A DNA stretch of 64,000 nt from HKCCE3408 sp039183205 (GTDB lineage: Bacteria > Pseudomonadota > Alphaproteobacteria > Rhodobacterales > Rhodobacteraceae). Both the position numbers and the translations under genes were made by a program. The notes beneath the pieces are model-generated. The model was not told where the DNA came from. It saw nothing but the letters and a program-made list of their open reading frames with translations, and did no database searches. The stretch lies in the NCBI GenBank assembly GCA_039183205.1, contig JBCDBR010000009.1, forward strand, positions 1 through 64,000, read 5' to 3'. This document shows, piece after piece, positions 51,941 to 61,411 of this stretch. The first letter of the stretch is position 1; each line of letters starts with the position of its first letter.

Positions 51941-52711
51941 TCAGCGCCGTCCCTCAAAGGGTGCCAGGATGACGCCAGCGGCTTCGAGATTTTCCCGCAC
52001 CGACCGGGCGATCGCAACCGCCTCCGGCCCATCGCCGTGTAGACAAATGGTGTCGATTGCCGCAGGTATGTGCATCCCGGCCTCAGTAATGATGGCACCT
52101 GCTGCGACCATATTTGCGATCCGCGTTCCCGCGAGAACCGGGTCATGAATGACCGCGCCCGGTTGGCTTCGATCAACAAGCGTCGCATCCGCGTTATAGG
52201 CCCGGTCGGCAAAGATCTCACCGGCCCAGAGACAGCCAAGCTCTTGGACTGCGGCTTGTTGCGCCGTTCCGGCGAGGACCATCACGATGATTTGCGGATC
52301 GATGGACAGAGCGCCTTCATAGGCAGCTTTGGCGAGCGCGGCGTCCTCGGCGCACATATTGGCCAGCGCCCCATGAAGTTTAAGGTGGCGCACCTTGCCG
52401 CCGGCGCGCCTGGCCATGGCTTGCGCAGCACCCAATTGATACGCCACAAGATGCGCCAATTGCGATTTGGCGATGTCCATCCGCCGCCGTCCAAAGCCGA
52501 CCAAATCCGGAAATCCCGGATGTGCACCGATCCCAACGCCGTTTTCCACCGCCAGCCGCATTGTCGACGCCATGACGTCAGGATCGCCTGCATGCATGCC
52601 GCAGGCGATATTGGCCGATGTCACGATGGACAAAAGCGAGGCATCATCGCCCATCGTCCATGGACCGAAGCTTTCCCCCATATCTGCATTCAGATCGACG
52701 CGGCGGCTCAT
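51941..52711 (-). CDS. pxpA: 5-oxoprolinase subunit A
   Basis: A 256-residue LamB/YcsF-family protein, one of three subunits that hydrolyse 5-oxoproline to glutamate with ATP. It opens with the family signature VDLNADMGESFGPWTMGDD. Then come SANIACGMHAGDP, GIGAHPGFPDLVGFGRR and KLHGALANMCA, which hold the metal- or substrate-binding His and Asp residues. The ATG shares four bases with the pxpC stop. Third gene of pxpB-pxpC-pxpA. The glutamate formed could feed the glutamate dehydrogenase at 6409. Confidence 0.95.
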   Translation of the reverse strand: MSRRVDLNADMGESFGPWTMGDDASLLSIVTSANIACGMHAGDPDVMASTMRLAVENGVGIGAHPGFPDLVGFGRRRMDIAKSQLAHLVAYQLGAAQAMARRAGGKVRHLKLHGALANMCAEDAALAKAAYEGALSIDPQIIVMVLAGTAQQAAVQELGCLWAGEIFADRAYNADATLVDRSQPGAVIHDPVLAGTRIANMVAAGAIITEAGMHIPAAIDTICLHGDGPEAVAIARSVRENLEAAGVILAPFEGRR

Positions 52712-53712
52712 CTTTCGTTCCTCTCTCGGCCGTCGACGACACCGTCAATCAAGCCAAAACTCAATAAATCGGACATGTCTTTTGGATCGCGCAGAAGCGG
52801 CCTAATGGCCGGTAAAGCTTCGGCCGATTGGCGTTCGGCGGCAAGGCCTTCGTCCAACCCGATCCATCTCAACCGCATAGCTGCCCCCGCCGGGGCCTGT
52901 GCGGCGCGGGGCAGATCACAGGGTAAAATAGTCGCGATCCGAGGATATCCGCCGGTGGTTTGTGCCTCTGCCATCAAAATCAAAGGCTGGCCGTCGCCGG
53001 TCACTTGGATATCGCCCGGTTGGGTTACCTCCGACAGCACCGACAGCCCACTTGCCGCAGCAAAGCCATCGCCTTCGAAAGCCAGGCGGATCGCCTGACG
53101 GTTCGACCGTGGGTCGCGCGAGAACTGGGTCCTGGCAAGTCGTGCGCGCATGGGCGCAGAAAACGCTGCGGTCTGTGCGGTCGCGAGGATCCGAAGTTCT
53201 CCGCCGCGGAAACGGTCCGGGGCCTCTAGGGTCAAGTTTGCCGTCCCATCGCTCTGGGATTGACCGGCGGCTATTAGATCACCCGACTGAATGGGCACGC
53301 CAAGGCCCGCCGCCAAATGCACCGCGCGCGCGCCCAGACGCAACGGGGCATCGATACCGCCCGCGAGATGCAGGTAGCCATAGTTTCCCGCAATCGCGGC
53401 ACCGATAGATACCGTTTGTCCACGCCGCAATTGATGGCTTGTTGCCCAAGCCAGCGGCACGCCGTCGCAGCTGACCCGCATTGACGCACCCGTCAGGGCG
53501 ATGACGACATCGGCTTCGACGCCAAACTCTGCGCCAAAACCCGCCATCTCCAGGGCGGCGAGTTCCGCCGACTGGCCCAGCAGAGCGGCACCCTCGATAA
53601 GGGCCTGACGATCCATCGCCCCGCCACGGCCCAGCCCAATATCGAGGTAGCCCGGGCGGCCGATATCCTGCACCGTCACACCCGGGCCTGCGGTCAAAAC
53701 CCGCAATGTCAT
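52708..53712 (-). CDS. pxpC: 5-oxoprolinase subunit C
   Basis: A 334-residue protein of the biotin-dependent carboxyltransferase-like (allophanate hydrolase subunit 2) family. Motifs include GPGVTVQDIGRPGYLDIGLGRGGAMD near the N-terminus (split across residues 9-34) and the block GYPRIATILPCDLPRAAQAPAG towards the C-terminus. Both ends overlap their neighbours by four bases. Together with PxpA and PxpB it forms the prokaryotic 5-oxoprolinase. Residues after about 310 are a family-variable tail. Confidence 0.93.
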   Translation of the reverse strand: MTLRVLTAGPGVTVQDIGRPGYLDIGLGRGGAMDRQALIEGAALLGQSAELAALEMAGFGAEFGVEADVVIALTGASMRVSCDGVPLAWATSHQLRRGQTVSIGAAIAGNYGYLHLAGGIDAPLRLGARAVHLAAGLGVPIQSGDLIAAGQSQSDGTANLTLEAPDRFRGGELRILATAQTAAFSAPMRARLARTQFSRDPRSNRQAIRLAFEGDGFAAASGLSVLSEVTQPGDIQVTGDGQPLILMAEAQTTGGYPRIATILPCDLPRAAQAPAGAAMRLRWIGLDEGLAAERQSAEALPAIRPLLRDPKDMSDLLSFGLIDGVVDGRERNER

Positions 53713-54443
53713 GTCAGGTCTTCCTGAACCGCACCACCATCCGGCTCGCCGGCAGCTAAAATCTCGTGCATCCGCGCCTCGGGTACCGAATGAAACGTGA
53801 TCTCATCGCCTGGGCGCAAAGCGACCGGGGTCGGATCGTCCGGCCGAAAGAGGGAAATCGCGGTTTGTCCGACATGACGCCAGCCGGTCGGGCTGGGGGC
53901 GGTGAAGAGCACAAATTGGCGCACAGCGAGGAGAACCGCGCCCGCCGGCACCATTGGGGTCAACTGACTTTGCCTGGGAATTTCCCACCGCGGTGCGAGC
54001 TGCCCTAAATAGGGCTGGCCCGGGGCAAAACCCAGGGTCAAGACGCGCAGACTTGCGGCGGAGAATTCAGCAATGGCCTCTGTCTCCGAGGCGCCTGCCA
54101 TGGCGGCCACCTCGGACAGGCCAGGCGCCCGTTTGCCGCCCCATGTACACGGGATGCGCCAATGACGTCGGCCGGCGGGCAATGGTTCGGTTGTCCAATC
54201 CCGCGACGTTGCAAGGCTTTGGGCCTTTTGGGCGACCAGGTCGGGATCGACGGCGATGGGGTCAATACGCAAATAGACCGAGGCAAGCGATGTCGATGTT
54301 TCACAGACACCATCCCAATTCTGCGCTTCAGCCGCGCTTCTGAACGCCAACGCAGCGCGATTTGCAGGTTCCGAAAGGCGTTCGGCGAAGCGGATCAAGA
54401 CCCCCGTCAATCCCATCAGCCTGATCTGCGGAAATTGCTCCAT
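53709..54443 (-). CDS. pxpB: 5-oxoprolinase subunit B
   Basis: A 244-residue allophanate hydrolase subunit 1-like (KipI) protein. The C-terminal cyclophilin-like domain contains LTLGFAPGQPYLGQL, then PAGAVLLAVRQFVLFTAPSPTGWRHVG (around residues 180-206), and FRPDDPTPVALRPGDEI. The N-terminus MEQFPQIRLMGLTGVLIRF fits the family, which sets the start at 54443 although an upstream frame runs to 54497. It is the first gene of the pxpBCA operon, and its TGA overlaps the pxpC ATG. Confidence 0.92.
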   Translation of the reverse strand: MEQFPQIRLMGLTGVLIRFAERLSEPANRAALAFRSAAEAQNWDGVCETSTSLASVYLRIDPIAVDPDLVAQKAQSLATSRDWTTEPLPAGRRHWRIPCTWGGKRAPGLSEVAAMAGASETEAIAEFSAASLRVLTLGFAPGQPYLGQLAPRWEIPRQSQLTPMVPAGAVLLAVRQFVLFTAPSPTGWRHVGQTAISLFRPDDPTPVALRPGDEITFHSVPEARMHEILAAGEPDGGAVQEDLT

Positions 54444-54559
54444 AGCTCGGGACCCTGACCGGCTTGGCCTGCATTGTCCATCATTAGGCCGGAGCAACGC
54501 ATGTGCCGCAGGCGGATGGTTGCTCTGGCCGATGATAGGGCCGTGATCGCGGGTCCGGT

Positions 54560-57500
54560 TTAGGCCGGCACGGCCGAAGGCTCTACCTGGTCAGCCACGG
54601 GCTCGGCTTCTTCGGATGCGGGCTCGGGACGGAACATCAAGCGATACAAAACCGGCGCCGCAATCAATGTCAGCACCGAGGCGAAGGCCAATCCGCCCAT
54701 GATCGTGACCGCCATGGATATGAAAAATGCATCACTCAAGAGCGGGATCATACCCAAAATTGTGGTAGCGGCCGCCAGCGCGATTGGACGCAGACGCGTT
54801 ATGGAGGCGTAGACAATGGCCTCTTCCAATTGCTTACCTTCGCGCCGGACAATATCGATCTCTTCCACCAAGACGATACCGTTTTTGATCAACATCCCAG
54901 AAAGCGACAAAAGCCCCAAAAGTGCGGTGAACGTGAATGGCAATCCGGTGCCGAGCAGCGCCACGGTCACCCCGTTCAGCGACATCGGCACCAAGAGCCA
55001 AATGATCAATGGCTGGCGCAGCGCATTAAAGAGCAGGATCGAGATCAAGATCATGATCAAAATCGAGACTGGCAGTTGCCCAGCCAAGCTTTCGTTGGCA
55101 TCGGCTGAATTTTCAAATTCGCCGCCCCATTCCAGCTGATAGCCCGGCGGCAATTCCATCGACTCGATGGCCTCCCGAATTTCGCTATGCACGCTGGCGG
55201 CGGTCCGCGAGGGTATCACGTCGGCTTGGACGGTGATTGTCAGCACGCGGTTGAGCCGCTGCACCAACGTATCCTGCACGACATAGTCAAAACCATCGAT
55301 GACCTGGCCAATGGGGACATAGCTTTCCGCCGTATCCGAATAGACGACCTGATCACCAAGCGGCAGGTTCAATTCAGGATCAACTCGTAAGACGATGGGC
55401 AATTGCCGCTCATCTTCACGGAAAGCGCCAGACGTAATGCCATCGGTGGCGAACAATAGGGTACTGGCAATGTTGTCGCGGGTAATGCCAGCAGCTTGTG
55501 CGCGATCGGTGGCGTAGTTGGGGCTCAGGACGATTTCTTGTTCGCGCCAATCGGTTCGCAGGTGGATGGCCCCGTCCGTCGCCTCAGCGATGCGCTGCAT
55601 TGCCGTCTCGCTTAAGGCCCGAAGTACCTCGGAATCCTGGCCAGAGAAACGCGCCTCGATATCCGCCCCACCGCCGGGGCCAAAGACCATCCGTTCGGTG
55701 CGAAACTCGCCCACAGGCAAGGCCTCGGCTGCAAATGCCTCAAGATCGTCAATCAGAGGCGGGATTTCATCGAGTGTGTCCGTGCGGATGATCATATGCC
55801 CGTAGCTCGGATTTCTGCTTTCGGAGTCGTAGGTGAGCAAAAAGCGCATCGCGCCTTGACCGAAGAAACTGGAAACAGAGACCACGTCGTCGCGGGCGAC
55901 CAGCCAGTCTTCGACACCGCGAAGACTCTCTGCCGTTTCCGCGACCTCGGTGCCCTGCGGTAATTTATAGTGCACCAGAAAAATCGGCGTGTTGGAATTC
56001 GGGAAGAATTGTTGCGAGACCCGCGTAAAGCCCGAAAAGCACAATGCTGTAATCCCAACCAGCGCAATCACCACAAGCCATCGAATGCGCAAAGCGCCGC
56101 GCAATATGCTGCCATATGCACGGAAGATGGCGCCGGAATAGCCGGCATCCTCGCCCGAGCCCACCTGAAAGACGTAGTGGCCAAGCAAGGGCGTAACCGA
56201 TACCGCCAATACCCAAGACAGCATCAGCGACAAGCCTACAACGGCAAAGAGTGAGAACATGAACTCGCCGGTGCTATCAGGGCTTAGGCCAATACCGGCA
56301 AAGGCCATGATGCCGATGACCGTGGCACCCAAGAGCGGTATCTGGGATTTCGCCGATGTTTGCTCGGCAGCGTCCCGGCTGGATTGCCCTCGTCGCATCG
56401 ACATTTGCATGCCTTCCGCGACCACGATCGCGTTATCGACCAGCATGCCCATTGCGATAACCAGGGCGCCCAGAGAGATGCGCTCCATCGTGATGTCGAA
56501 TATGGCCATAAAGAAAAACGTGCCAAAAACGGTCAAGAGCAAGGTCATACCGACCACAAAAGCAGCCCGCCATCCCATGAACAGCGTCAGAACAGCCACG
56601 ACGATGCCGACCGACATAGCCAGGCTTTCCAATGAGCTGTTCGACGCCTCTTCGACGACGAGGTGCTGCTGATAAATCGGATGCACGTTTACGCCATACG
56701 GAATGTTGGCCGTAAGCTCAGCAATCCGTGCTTCGATGGCATAGCCCACTTCGACGATATTGACCGAGCTTTGGCCTGATACGCCCAATGTAAACGAGTC
56801 TTGACCGTTAAAGCGCGTGATCAGATCCGGATCGGTATCACGTTCCCGGGTCACCCGCGACAGGTCGATGAGGTTTAAGAGCTCGCCCCCGACACCGACG
56901 GTGAGTGACGAGATCTCAGAAACGGTGTCATTGCCCTCGGGCGTTTCAATCCGCGTCTCGCCGATACTGCCAGCCTCTGCGATGGTATCGGCCTCGGAAA
57001 TGGCCGAGATCAACACTCCCGGCGCCACATTCTGGTTCACCGTCAGCAACAGGTCCGCATTAACGTAAATGACCTCTTCGGGCAGGCCAGCGACGGCCAC
57101 ATCGGCTACGCCATCAACGACCAATAATTCTCGGCGTAGATATGTTGAAAGATCATGGAGTTCTGCATCGCTCAGACCTTCGGCGGTAATGGCGTAATAA
57201 ATGCCGAAAACGTCGCCGAAACTATCGTTCACAATCGGTGTCTGCACGCCGGCGGGAAGCGTTTCGGCGGTATCCTCAACCTCGGCGCGCAGCTCTGTCC
57301 AAATATCGGGGAGTTCGTCGCCCCCATAAATGTCTTCTACATCCACGGTAATGCGACTGACGCCCGGGCGGTTGATCGAGCTTACCTCGTCAACTTCGGA
57401 TATACCCTGGATCGCTGTCTCTAAGGGCTCCGAAACCTCGCGTGCGACTTCCTCAGCAGAGGCGCCTGGGTAATTCGTAATGATGATCGCGGTTTTGATC

Positions 57501-57622
57501 GTAAATGCGGGGTCTTCCAGGCGACCCATCGCGTTGAATCCCCAGTACCCGCCGAACAGGCAAAAGAGGATAAAAAGCCAAGTCAGAAGCGGACGGTCAA
57601 TGGCCAGGCGTGCGACAGACAT
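54560..57622 (-). CDS. RND efflux transporter permease
   Basis: A 1020-residue inner-membrane pump of the AcrB/HAE type. Twelve hydrophobic segments are arranged as one, a large periplasmic loop, six, a second loop, five. The first is LLTWLFILFCLFGGYWG followed by GRLEDPAF, and the central cluster includes LVIAMGMLVDNAIVVAEGM with the proton-relay Asp and GLSLMLSWVLAVSVTPLL. It exports drugs, detergents or metabolites. The ATG overlaps the stop of the upstream adaptor gene as TGATG. No outer-membrane channel gene is present in the window, so a TolC-like protein elsewhere is implied. Confidence 0.94.
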   Translation of the reverse strand: MSVARLAIDRPLLTWLFILFCLFGGYWGFNAMGRLEDPAFTIKTAIIITNYPGASAEEVAREVSEPLETAIQGISEVDEVSSINRPGVSRITVDVEDIYGGDELPDIWTELRAEVEDTAETLPAGVQTPIVNDSFGDVFGIYYAITAEGLSDAELHDLSTYLRRELLVVDGVADVAVAGLPEEVIYVNADLLLTVNQNVAPGVLISAISEADTIAEAGSIGETRIETPEGNDTVSEISSLTVGVGGELLNLIDLSRVTRERDTDPDLITRFNGQDSFTLGVSGQSSVNIVEVGYAIEARIAELTANIPYGVNVHPIYQQHLVVEEASNSSLESLAMSVGIVVAVLTLFMGWRAAFVVGMTLLLTVFGTFFFMAIFDITMERISLGALVIAMGMLVDNAIVVAEGMQMSMRRGQSSRDAAEQTSAKSQIPLLGATVIGIMAFAGIGLSPDSTGEFMFSLFAVVGLSLMLSWVLAVSVTPLLGHYVFQVGSGEDAGYSGAIFRAYGSILRGALRIRWLVVIALVGITALCFSGFTRVSQQFFPNSNTPIFLVHYKLPQGTEVAETAESLRGVEDWLVARDDVVSVSSFFGQGAMRFLLTYDSESRNPSYGHMIIRTDTLDEIPPLIDDLEAFAAEALPVGEFRTERMVFGPGGGADIEARFSGQDSEVLRALSETAMQRIAEATDGAIHLRTDWREQEIVLSPNYATDRAQAAGITRDNIASTLLFATDGITSGAFREDERQLPIVLRVDPELNLPLGDQVVYSDTAESYVPIGQVIDGFDYVVQDTLVQRLNRVLTITVQADVIPSRTAASVHSEIREAIESMELPPGYQLEWGGEFENSADANESLAGQLPVSILIMILISILLFNALRQPLIIWLLVPMSLNGVTVALLGTGLPFTFTALLGLLSLSGMLIKNGIVLVEEIDIVRREGKQLEEAIVYASITRLRPIALAAATTILGMIPLLSDAFFISMAVTIMGGLAFASVLTLIAAPVLYRLMFRPEPASEEAEPVADQVEPSAVPA

Positions 57623-58692
57623 CAATCAGGAAACCCATCAAAGCGCCGGACAGTTTGGCCATCGGTGAGGTCGTTCACTCCGGCAACAACGATGCTTTCC
57701 CCGACCGATAGGCCCGACAAAACGACCGGATGACCATCGCCATCGGCGCCAAGTTCGATGCCGCGGCGTGACAACGTGCCGGTCCCATCGCCATTTTCCT
57801 CGAATACAAGCACCGAAGGGGTACCTTCTGACGACGTCGCAATTGCCATAGGCGGGACCACGATCTGGGGATCGTTGCTGCCGATGGTGGCCGTGATCGT
57901 CGCCGACGAGCCTGGAAAAATGGTTAGACCCTCCGGCGGGGCCATACCAAGCGTAATCTGAAAAGTTTGTCCGATCGCTGAGGTTTCTGCGTTGAATTCG
58001 CGTGGTTCTAACCGAAAGACGCGGTCGGGCGCGGCCGGGAAGACCGCAGTGATGTTCACGTCCGGGTTTGAGCCGGCCTGTTGGAAAAGAACTTCGGGGA
58101 CATCAATTTCGACACGGAGGTCTGACATATCGTGGAGCCGCGCAACCGGTGTGCCCGCCGAAATCGTGGTAAAGTTGGCCGCGTTCCGCGTGGCGACAAG
58201 CGCGTCGAACGGCGCGCGGAGCGTGGCATATTCGAGATCGAGCGCAGCAGAGTTAACATTCAACTCAGCCAAATCGGCCGCGGTTTCGGCATCATCGACC
58301 GTAACTTGACTAACCGCACTGCCTTGCAGGCGCTGCAAACGCACAAATTCACGGTCTGCCTGTTCTGCGCTGACAACGGCGCGGTTTAACGCAATTTCAA
58401 ACGGCTCGAGATCAAGTTCGGCAACAACCTCACCCATAGGAATGGTTTCGCCTTCGATTGCATTGTTTTCGATTATCTGGCCGCTGACTTGAAACGCAAG
58501 ATCGACGGTCTCGCGGGCGACAACCACACCAAAGAATTGTCGGGTGAACGCCCCTGAGCCTTCGGCGACTTCTTCAACGACAACGGGCCTAATGACGTCC
58601 GCGACCTCGGCTGGTTCCTCTTGCGCATTTACGGAAACGGCCAGGGCCGCGCCCGACACGCATCCCAGCATGACGCCCTTGAAGATCGACAT
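57622..58692 (-). CDS. RND efflux periplasmic adaptor (membrane fusion protein)
   Basis: A 356-residue HlyD/AcrA-type adaptor. The signal peptide is MSIFKGVMLGCVSGAALAVSVNA, residues 1-23 (given only as a position guide), with cleavage before QEEP. A lipoyl half-motif (VDLAFQVSGQIIENNAIEGETI) and a short helical hairpin (residues about 95-150) follow, then the second half (LRAPFDALVATRN) and the beta-barrel domain. No lipobox cysteine at the cleavage point, so it is not a lipoprotein. ATG 58692 has GGGGGA upstream. It precedes the permease gene and lies 58 bp after sitD on the same strand. Confidence 0.92.
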   Translation of the reverse strand: MSIFKGVMLGCVSGAALAVSVNAQEEPAEVADVIRPVVVEEVAEGSGAFTRQFFGVVVARETVDLAFQVSGQIIENNAIEGETIPMGEVVAELDLEPFEIALNRAVVSAEQADREFVRLQRLQGSAVSQVTVDDAETAADLAELNVNSAALDLEYATLRAPFDALVATRNAANFTTISAGTPVARLHDMSDLRVEIDVPEVLFQQAGSNPDVNITAVFPAAPDRVFRLEPREFNAETSAIGQTFQITLGMAPPEGLTIFPGSSATITATIGSNDPQIVVPPMAIATSSEGTPSVLVFEENGDGTGTLSRRGIELGADGDGHPVVLSGLSVGESIVVAGVNDLTDGQTVRRFDGFPD

Positions 58693-58750
58693 TTCATCCC
58701 CCTGGTTTCGGTCATGTTTCCCCAGAGTTAACCCATTCAAGAGGACTTTC

Positions 58751-59584
58751 CTAGTTTTTTGCCTCGGCCCTTCGCACAAGACTGATTCGCCGAAAGAAGG
58801 CGATTAAAAACAAGGCAGTGAAGGCCAAAACAATGGTTGGCGCAGGGGCAGCATCCAACACAAATGACAAATATGTTCCGACCAAAGTCGCCGCCAGCGA
58901 TACCAGCAATGACACGACCATCATCGCCGCAAAGCTGCGAACCAGCAAAAACGCGATCGCCCCCGGGGCAATCAACAACCCAACGGCCAGGATCAATCCC
59001 GCCGCCGACAAGACCGCCACAACCGTCAAGGCGATTGCGGCCAGCAAACCGTAATGCAGCCAGGTGGTCGGCAAACCCGCGGCCCGCGCCTGGGCCGGAT
59101 CAAATGCGTGGAGCAAAAGATCGCGCCAAAACAGGATCAATCCCAACCCGACCGCGCCAGCCACCAAACCGGCGCGCCAAAGCTCTGCTTCCGAGACACC
59201 GAGCATGTTGCCAAACAGGATGTGGTCCAGGTGGACATTGGTTTCTACCGATGCGTAAAGAACCAAGCCCAAGCCGAATATTCCCGAGAAGACAACGCCC
59301 AAGATCGTGTCTTCTTTCACCCGACTATTGGCGCTGAGATATCCTGTGGCCACAGCGCATACCATGCCCGCACCGAAGGCACCCAAAATCAACGGCAAAC
59401 CGGCGATGTAGGCGAGAACGATCCCGGGCAGGACTGCGTGACTGATCGCATCTCCCATCAGCGCCCACCCCCTCAGCACCAAAAAACAGCTCAACAGCGC
59501 CGTGGGCACGGATATGATCACAGCCATCAGAAAGGCCGCCTGCATGAAGCCGAATTGAAACGGCAGAAGCAGGGTATCGATCAC
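58751..59584 (-). CDS. sitD: Manganese/iron ABC transporter permease (SitD-like)
   Basis: A 277-residue ABC-3 family permease with about eight membrane segments (LLPFQFGFMQAAFLMAVII, LVLRGWALMGDAISHAVLPG, LILAVGLLIAPGAIAFLLV). The GDAISHAVLPG motif faces the ATPase. The gene starts with GTG, sharing GTGA with the sitC stop. It is the fourth gene of the SBP-ATPase-permease-permease set that defines sitABCD. The C-terminus is charged and short (RISLVRRAEAKN). Confidence 0.9.
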   Translation of the reverse strand: MIDTLLLPFQFGFMQAAFLMAVIISVPTALLSCFLVLRGWALMGDAISHAVLPGIVLAYIAGLPLILGAFGAGMVCAVATGYLSANSRVKEDTILGVVFSGIFGLGLVLYASVETNVHLDHILFGNMLGVSEAELWRAGLVAGAVGLGLILFWRDLLLHAFDPAQARAAGLPTTWLHYGLLAAIALTVVAVLSAAGLILAVGLLIAPGAIAFLLVRSFAAMMVVSLLVSLAATLVGTYLSFVLDAAPAPTIVLAFTALFLIAFFRRISLVRRAEAKN

Positions 59585-60432
59585 GGTGACACCTCCGCAC
59601 GGGCGGCGCGCCGTCGGCTCGCCAAAAGCCCGTGTTTCGGGGCAAAGACAAAAGTGGCCAGGAATATCAATGTCTGGAGGCTGACGATGATCCCACCCGT
59701 TGCGCCATCAAGAAAGTAGCTGGCATAGGCACCGAAAAAGCTGGTCGTTGTTCCGATCACCACCGACCAGGCGATCAAACGATCAAACCGGTCGGTCAGC
59801 AGGTAGGCCGTGGCACCTGGCGTCACAACCATCGCGATCACCAAGAATGCCCCGACCGTCTGCATTGCGGCGACGACCGATGCCGAGAGCAACGTAAAGA
59901 AGAGGGCCCGCAACATTCTTGGGTTCAATCCGACGGTGCGCGCATGATTTTCATCGAAAAACGCAACCATGATGTCGCGCCATTTCATCAACAGTACTGC
60001 AAGAGATACGCCGCCGATCAGGGCCAGTTGAAGGGTGTCCGCAGGCGAAATGGCCAGTATATTGCCCATGATTATAGTTTGGACCGATACCGAGACCGGA
60101 AACATCGAAATTAAGAACAGGCCCAAACCAAAAAAACTGGTGAAGATGAGGCCAATGACAACATCGGTTTTGAGGCCCGAACGTTCCTCTAGCGCCAGCA
60201 TTCCCAAAGCGGCCAAGCCGCCGGCTAAAAACGCGCCAAGCGCAAATGGCAGCCCGAGGAGATAGGCACCCGCAACACCGGGAACGACCGAATGCGCCAG
60301 CGCATCGCCGATTAGTGCCCAGCCTTTAAGCGTCAGAAAGGCCGACAAAAAGGCGCATACGCCGCCAACAAGCGCTGAGACCCACATCGCGTTGAGCATA
60401 TAGCTGTAGGTGAACGGCTCCCACAGGATCAT
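59581..60432 (-). CDS. sitC: Manganese/iron ABC transporter permease (SitC-like)
   Basis: A 283-residue ABC-3 permease that pairs with SitD in the membrane. Motifs are KGWALIGDALAHSVVPGVAGAY (residues about 36-57) and AFLVIAMVVTPGATAYLL. The second helix pair includes IMGNILAISPADTLQLAL. ATG at 60432 (MILWEPFTYSYML) is chosen; a longer frame to 60519 would overlap sitB heavily. It stands 46 bp after sitB. Confidence 0.9.
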   Translation of the reverse strand: MILWEPFTYSYMLNAMWVSALVGGVCAFLSAFLTLKGWALIGDALAHSVVPGVAGAYLLGLPFALGAFLAGGLAALGMLALEERSGLKTDVVIGLIFTSFFGLGLFLISMFPVSVSVQTIIMGNILAISPADTLQLALIGGVSLAVLLMKWRDIMVAFFDENHARTVGLNPRMLRALFFTLLSASVVAAMQTVGAFLVIAMVVTPGATAYLLTDRFDRLIAWSVVIGTTTSFFGAYASYFLDGATGGIIVSLQTLIFLATFVFAPKHGLLASRRRAARAEVSP

Positions 60433-60478
60433 GGACCGGTCCGTCCGCTGGCGGGCTGGGCGACGTGATGACCCGGTC

Positions 60479-61333
60479 TCACTTTTCCCGCTCTCCGTAT
60501 TGGACGAATGGCCGCTCATCGTCGGTTAAGATGGTGATCTCTCGCGTGTCATCGTCCTCGTGCAAATCCTCGCCACCCAAAGTGAAGCGCCGCAAGGCGC
60601 CACCAAAGGCCAATTGCAGGTTTTCGCGGGTGAAGGTCGACGCAGTCGGGCCGGAGGCGAGCACCGTGCCTTTGACAAAGATTGTCCGGTCGCAGAATTG
60701 TGGCACCGAGCCCAAATTATGGGTCGAGACCAGCATCACCCGTCCTTCATTGCGCAGTTCCCGCAAGAGCTTTACGATCTCTTCTTCGGTGGTCACATCC
60801 ACGCCAGTGAATGGCTCGTCCAGCAAGATGACTTGGCTGTTTTGAGCCAAGGCGCGCGCCAAAAAGACACGCTTTCGCTGGCCACCGGATAATTCACCGA
60901 TTTGGCGGCCGGTCAGGGTCGACATACCCACGCGTTCGAGCGCCTCTGCCACGGCCGTTTTGTCTTTTGCGCGCGGCCGCCGCATAAGCCCCATATGGCC
61001 ATAGCGGCCCATCATCACGACATCTTCGACCAAGATCGGAAAGTCCCAATCGACCTCCTCCGCTTGCGGAACATATGCCACAAGGTTTTGCCGCAAGGCG
61101 CGAGCCACCGGCATGCCCATAACCTCGATGTGGCCCGATGCCGCCGGCACGAAGCCCATGATCGCCTTGAACAGCGTGGATTTCCCAGCACCATTGACGC
61201 CAACCAATGCCGTGACCGATCCGCGCGGTACAGAAAAGCTTGCCCCATAAAGGGCGGTGACGCCGTTGCGATAGGTCACATTGAGCGCTTCGGCACGGAT
61301 CCCGGGCGCGGTGGGGTTTTGCTCAGGGGGCAT
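60479..61333 (-). CDS. sitB: Manganese/iron ABC transporter ATP-binding protein (SitB-like)
   Basis: A 284-residue ATPase. Walker A GVNGAGKST is at residues 45-53, Q-loop VPQAEEVDWDFP near 85, signature LSGGQRKR, Walker B VILLDEP and the switch histidine in LVSTHNLG. VDWDFP after the Q-loop is characteristic of metal-importing members. The ATG at 61333 has GGGGG four bases upstream; the frame extends to 61402. The tail ends in an acidic stretch (GEDLHEDDDTREI). Between sitA and sitC. Confidence 0.92.
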   Translation of the reverse strand: MPPEQNPTAPGIRAEALNVTYRNGVTALYGASFSVPRGSVTALVGVNGAGKSTLFKAIMGFVPAASGHIEVMGMPVARALRQNLVAYVPQAEEVDWDFPILVEDVVMMGRYGHMGLMRRPRAKDKTAVAEALERVGMSTLTGRQIGELSGGQRKRVFLARALAQNSQVILLDEPFTGVDVTTEEEIVKLLRELRNEGRVMLVSTHNLGSVPQFCDRTIFVKGTVLASGPTASTFTRENLQLAFGGALRRFTLGGEDLHEDDDTREITILTDDERPFVQYGEREK

Positions 61334-61411
61334 CGAACCCCCATCGCAAAACGGATCGCCGCGCGATCCGCGGCCCAGCATCACCCGCAACCAAGCTGAC
61401 ATGAGCGTGCA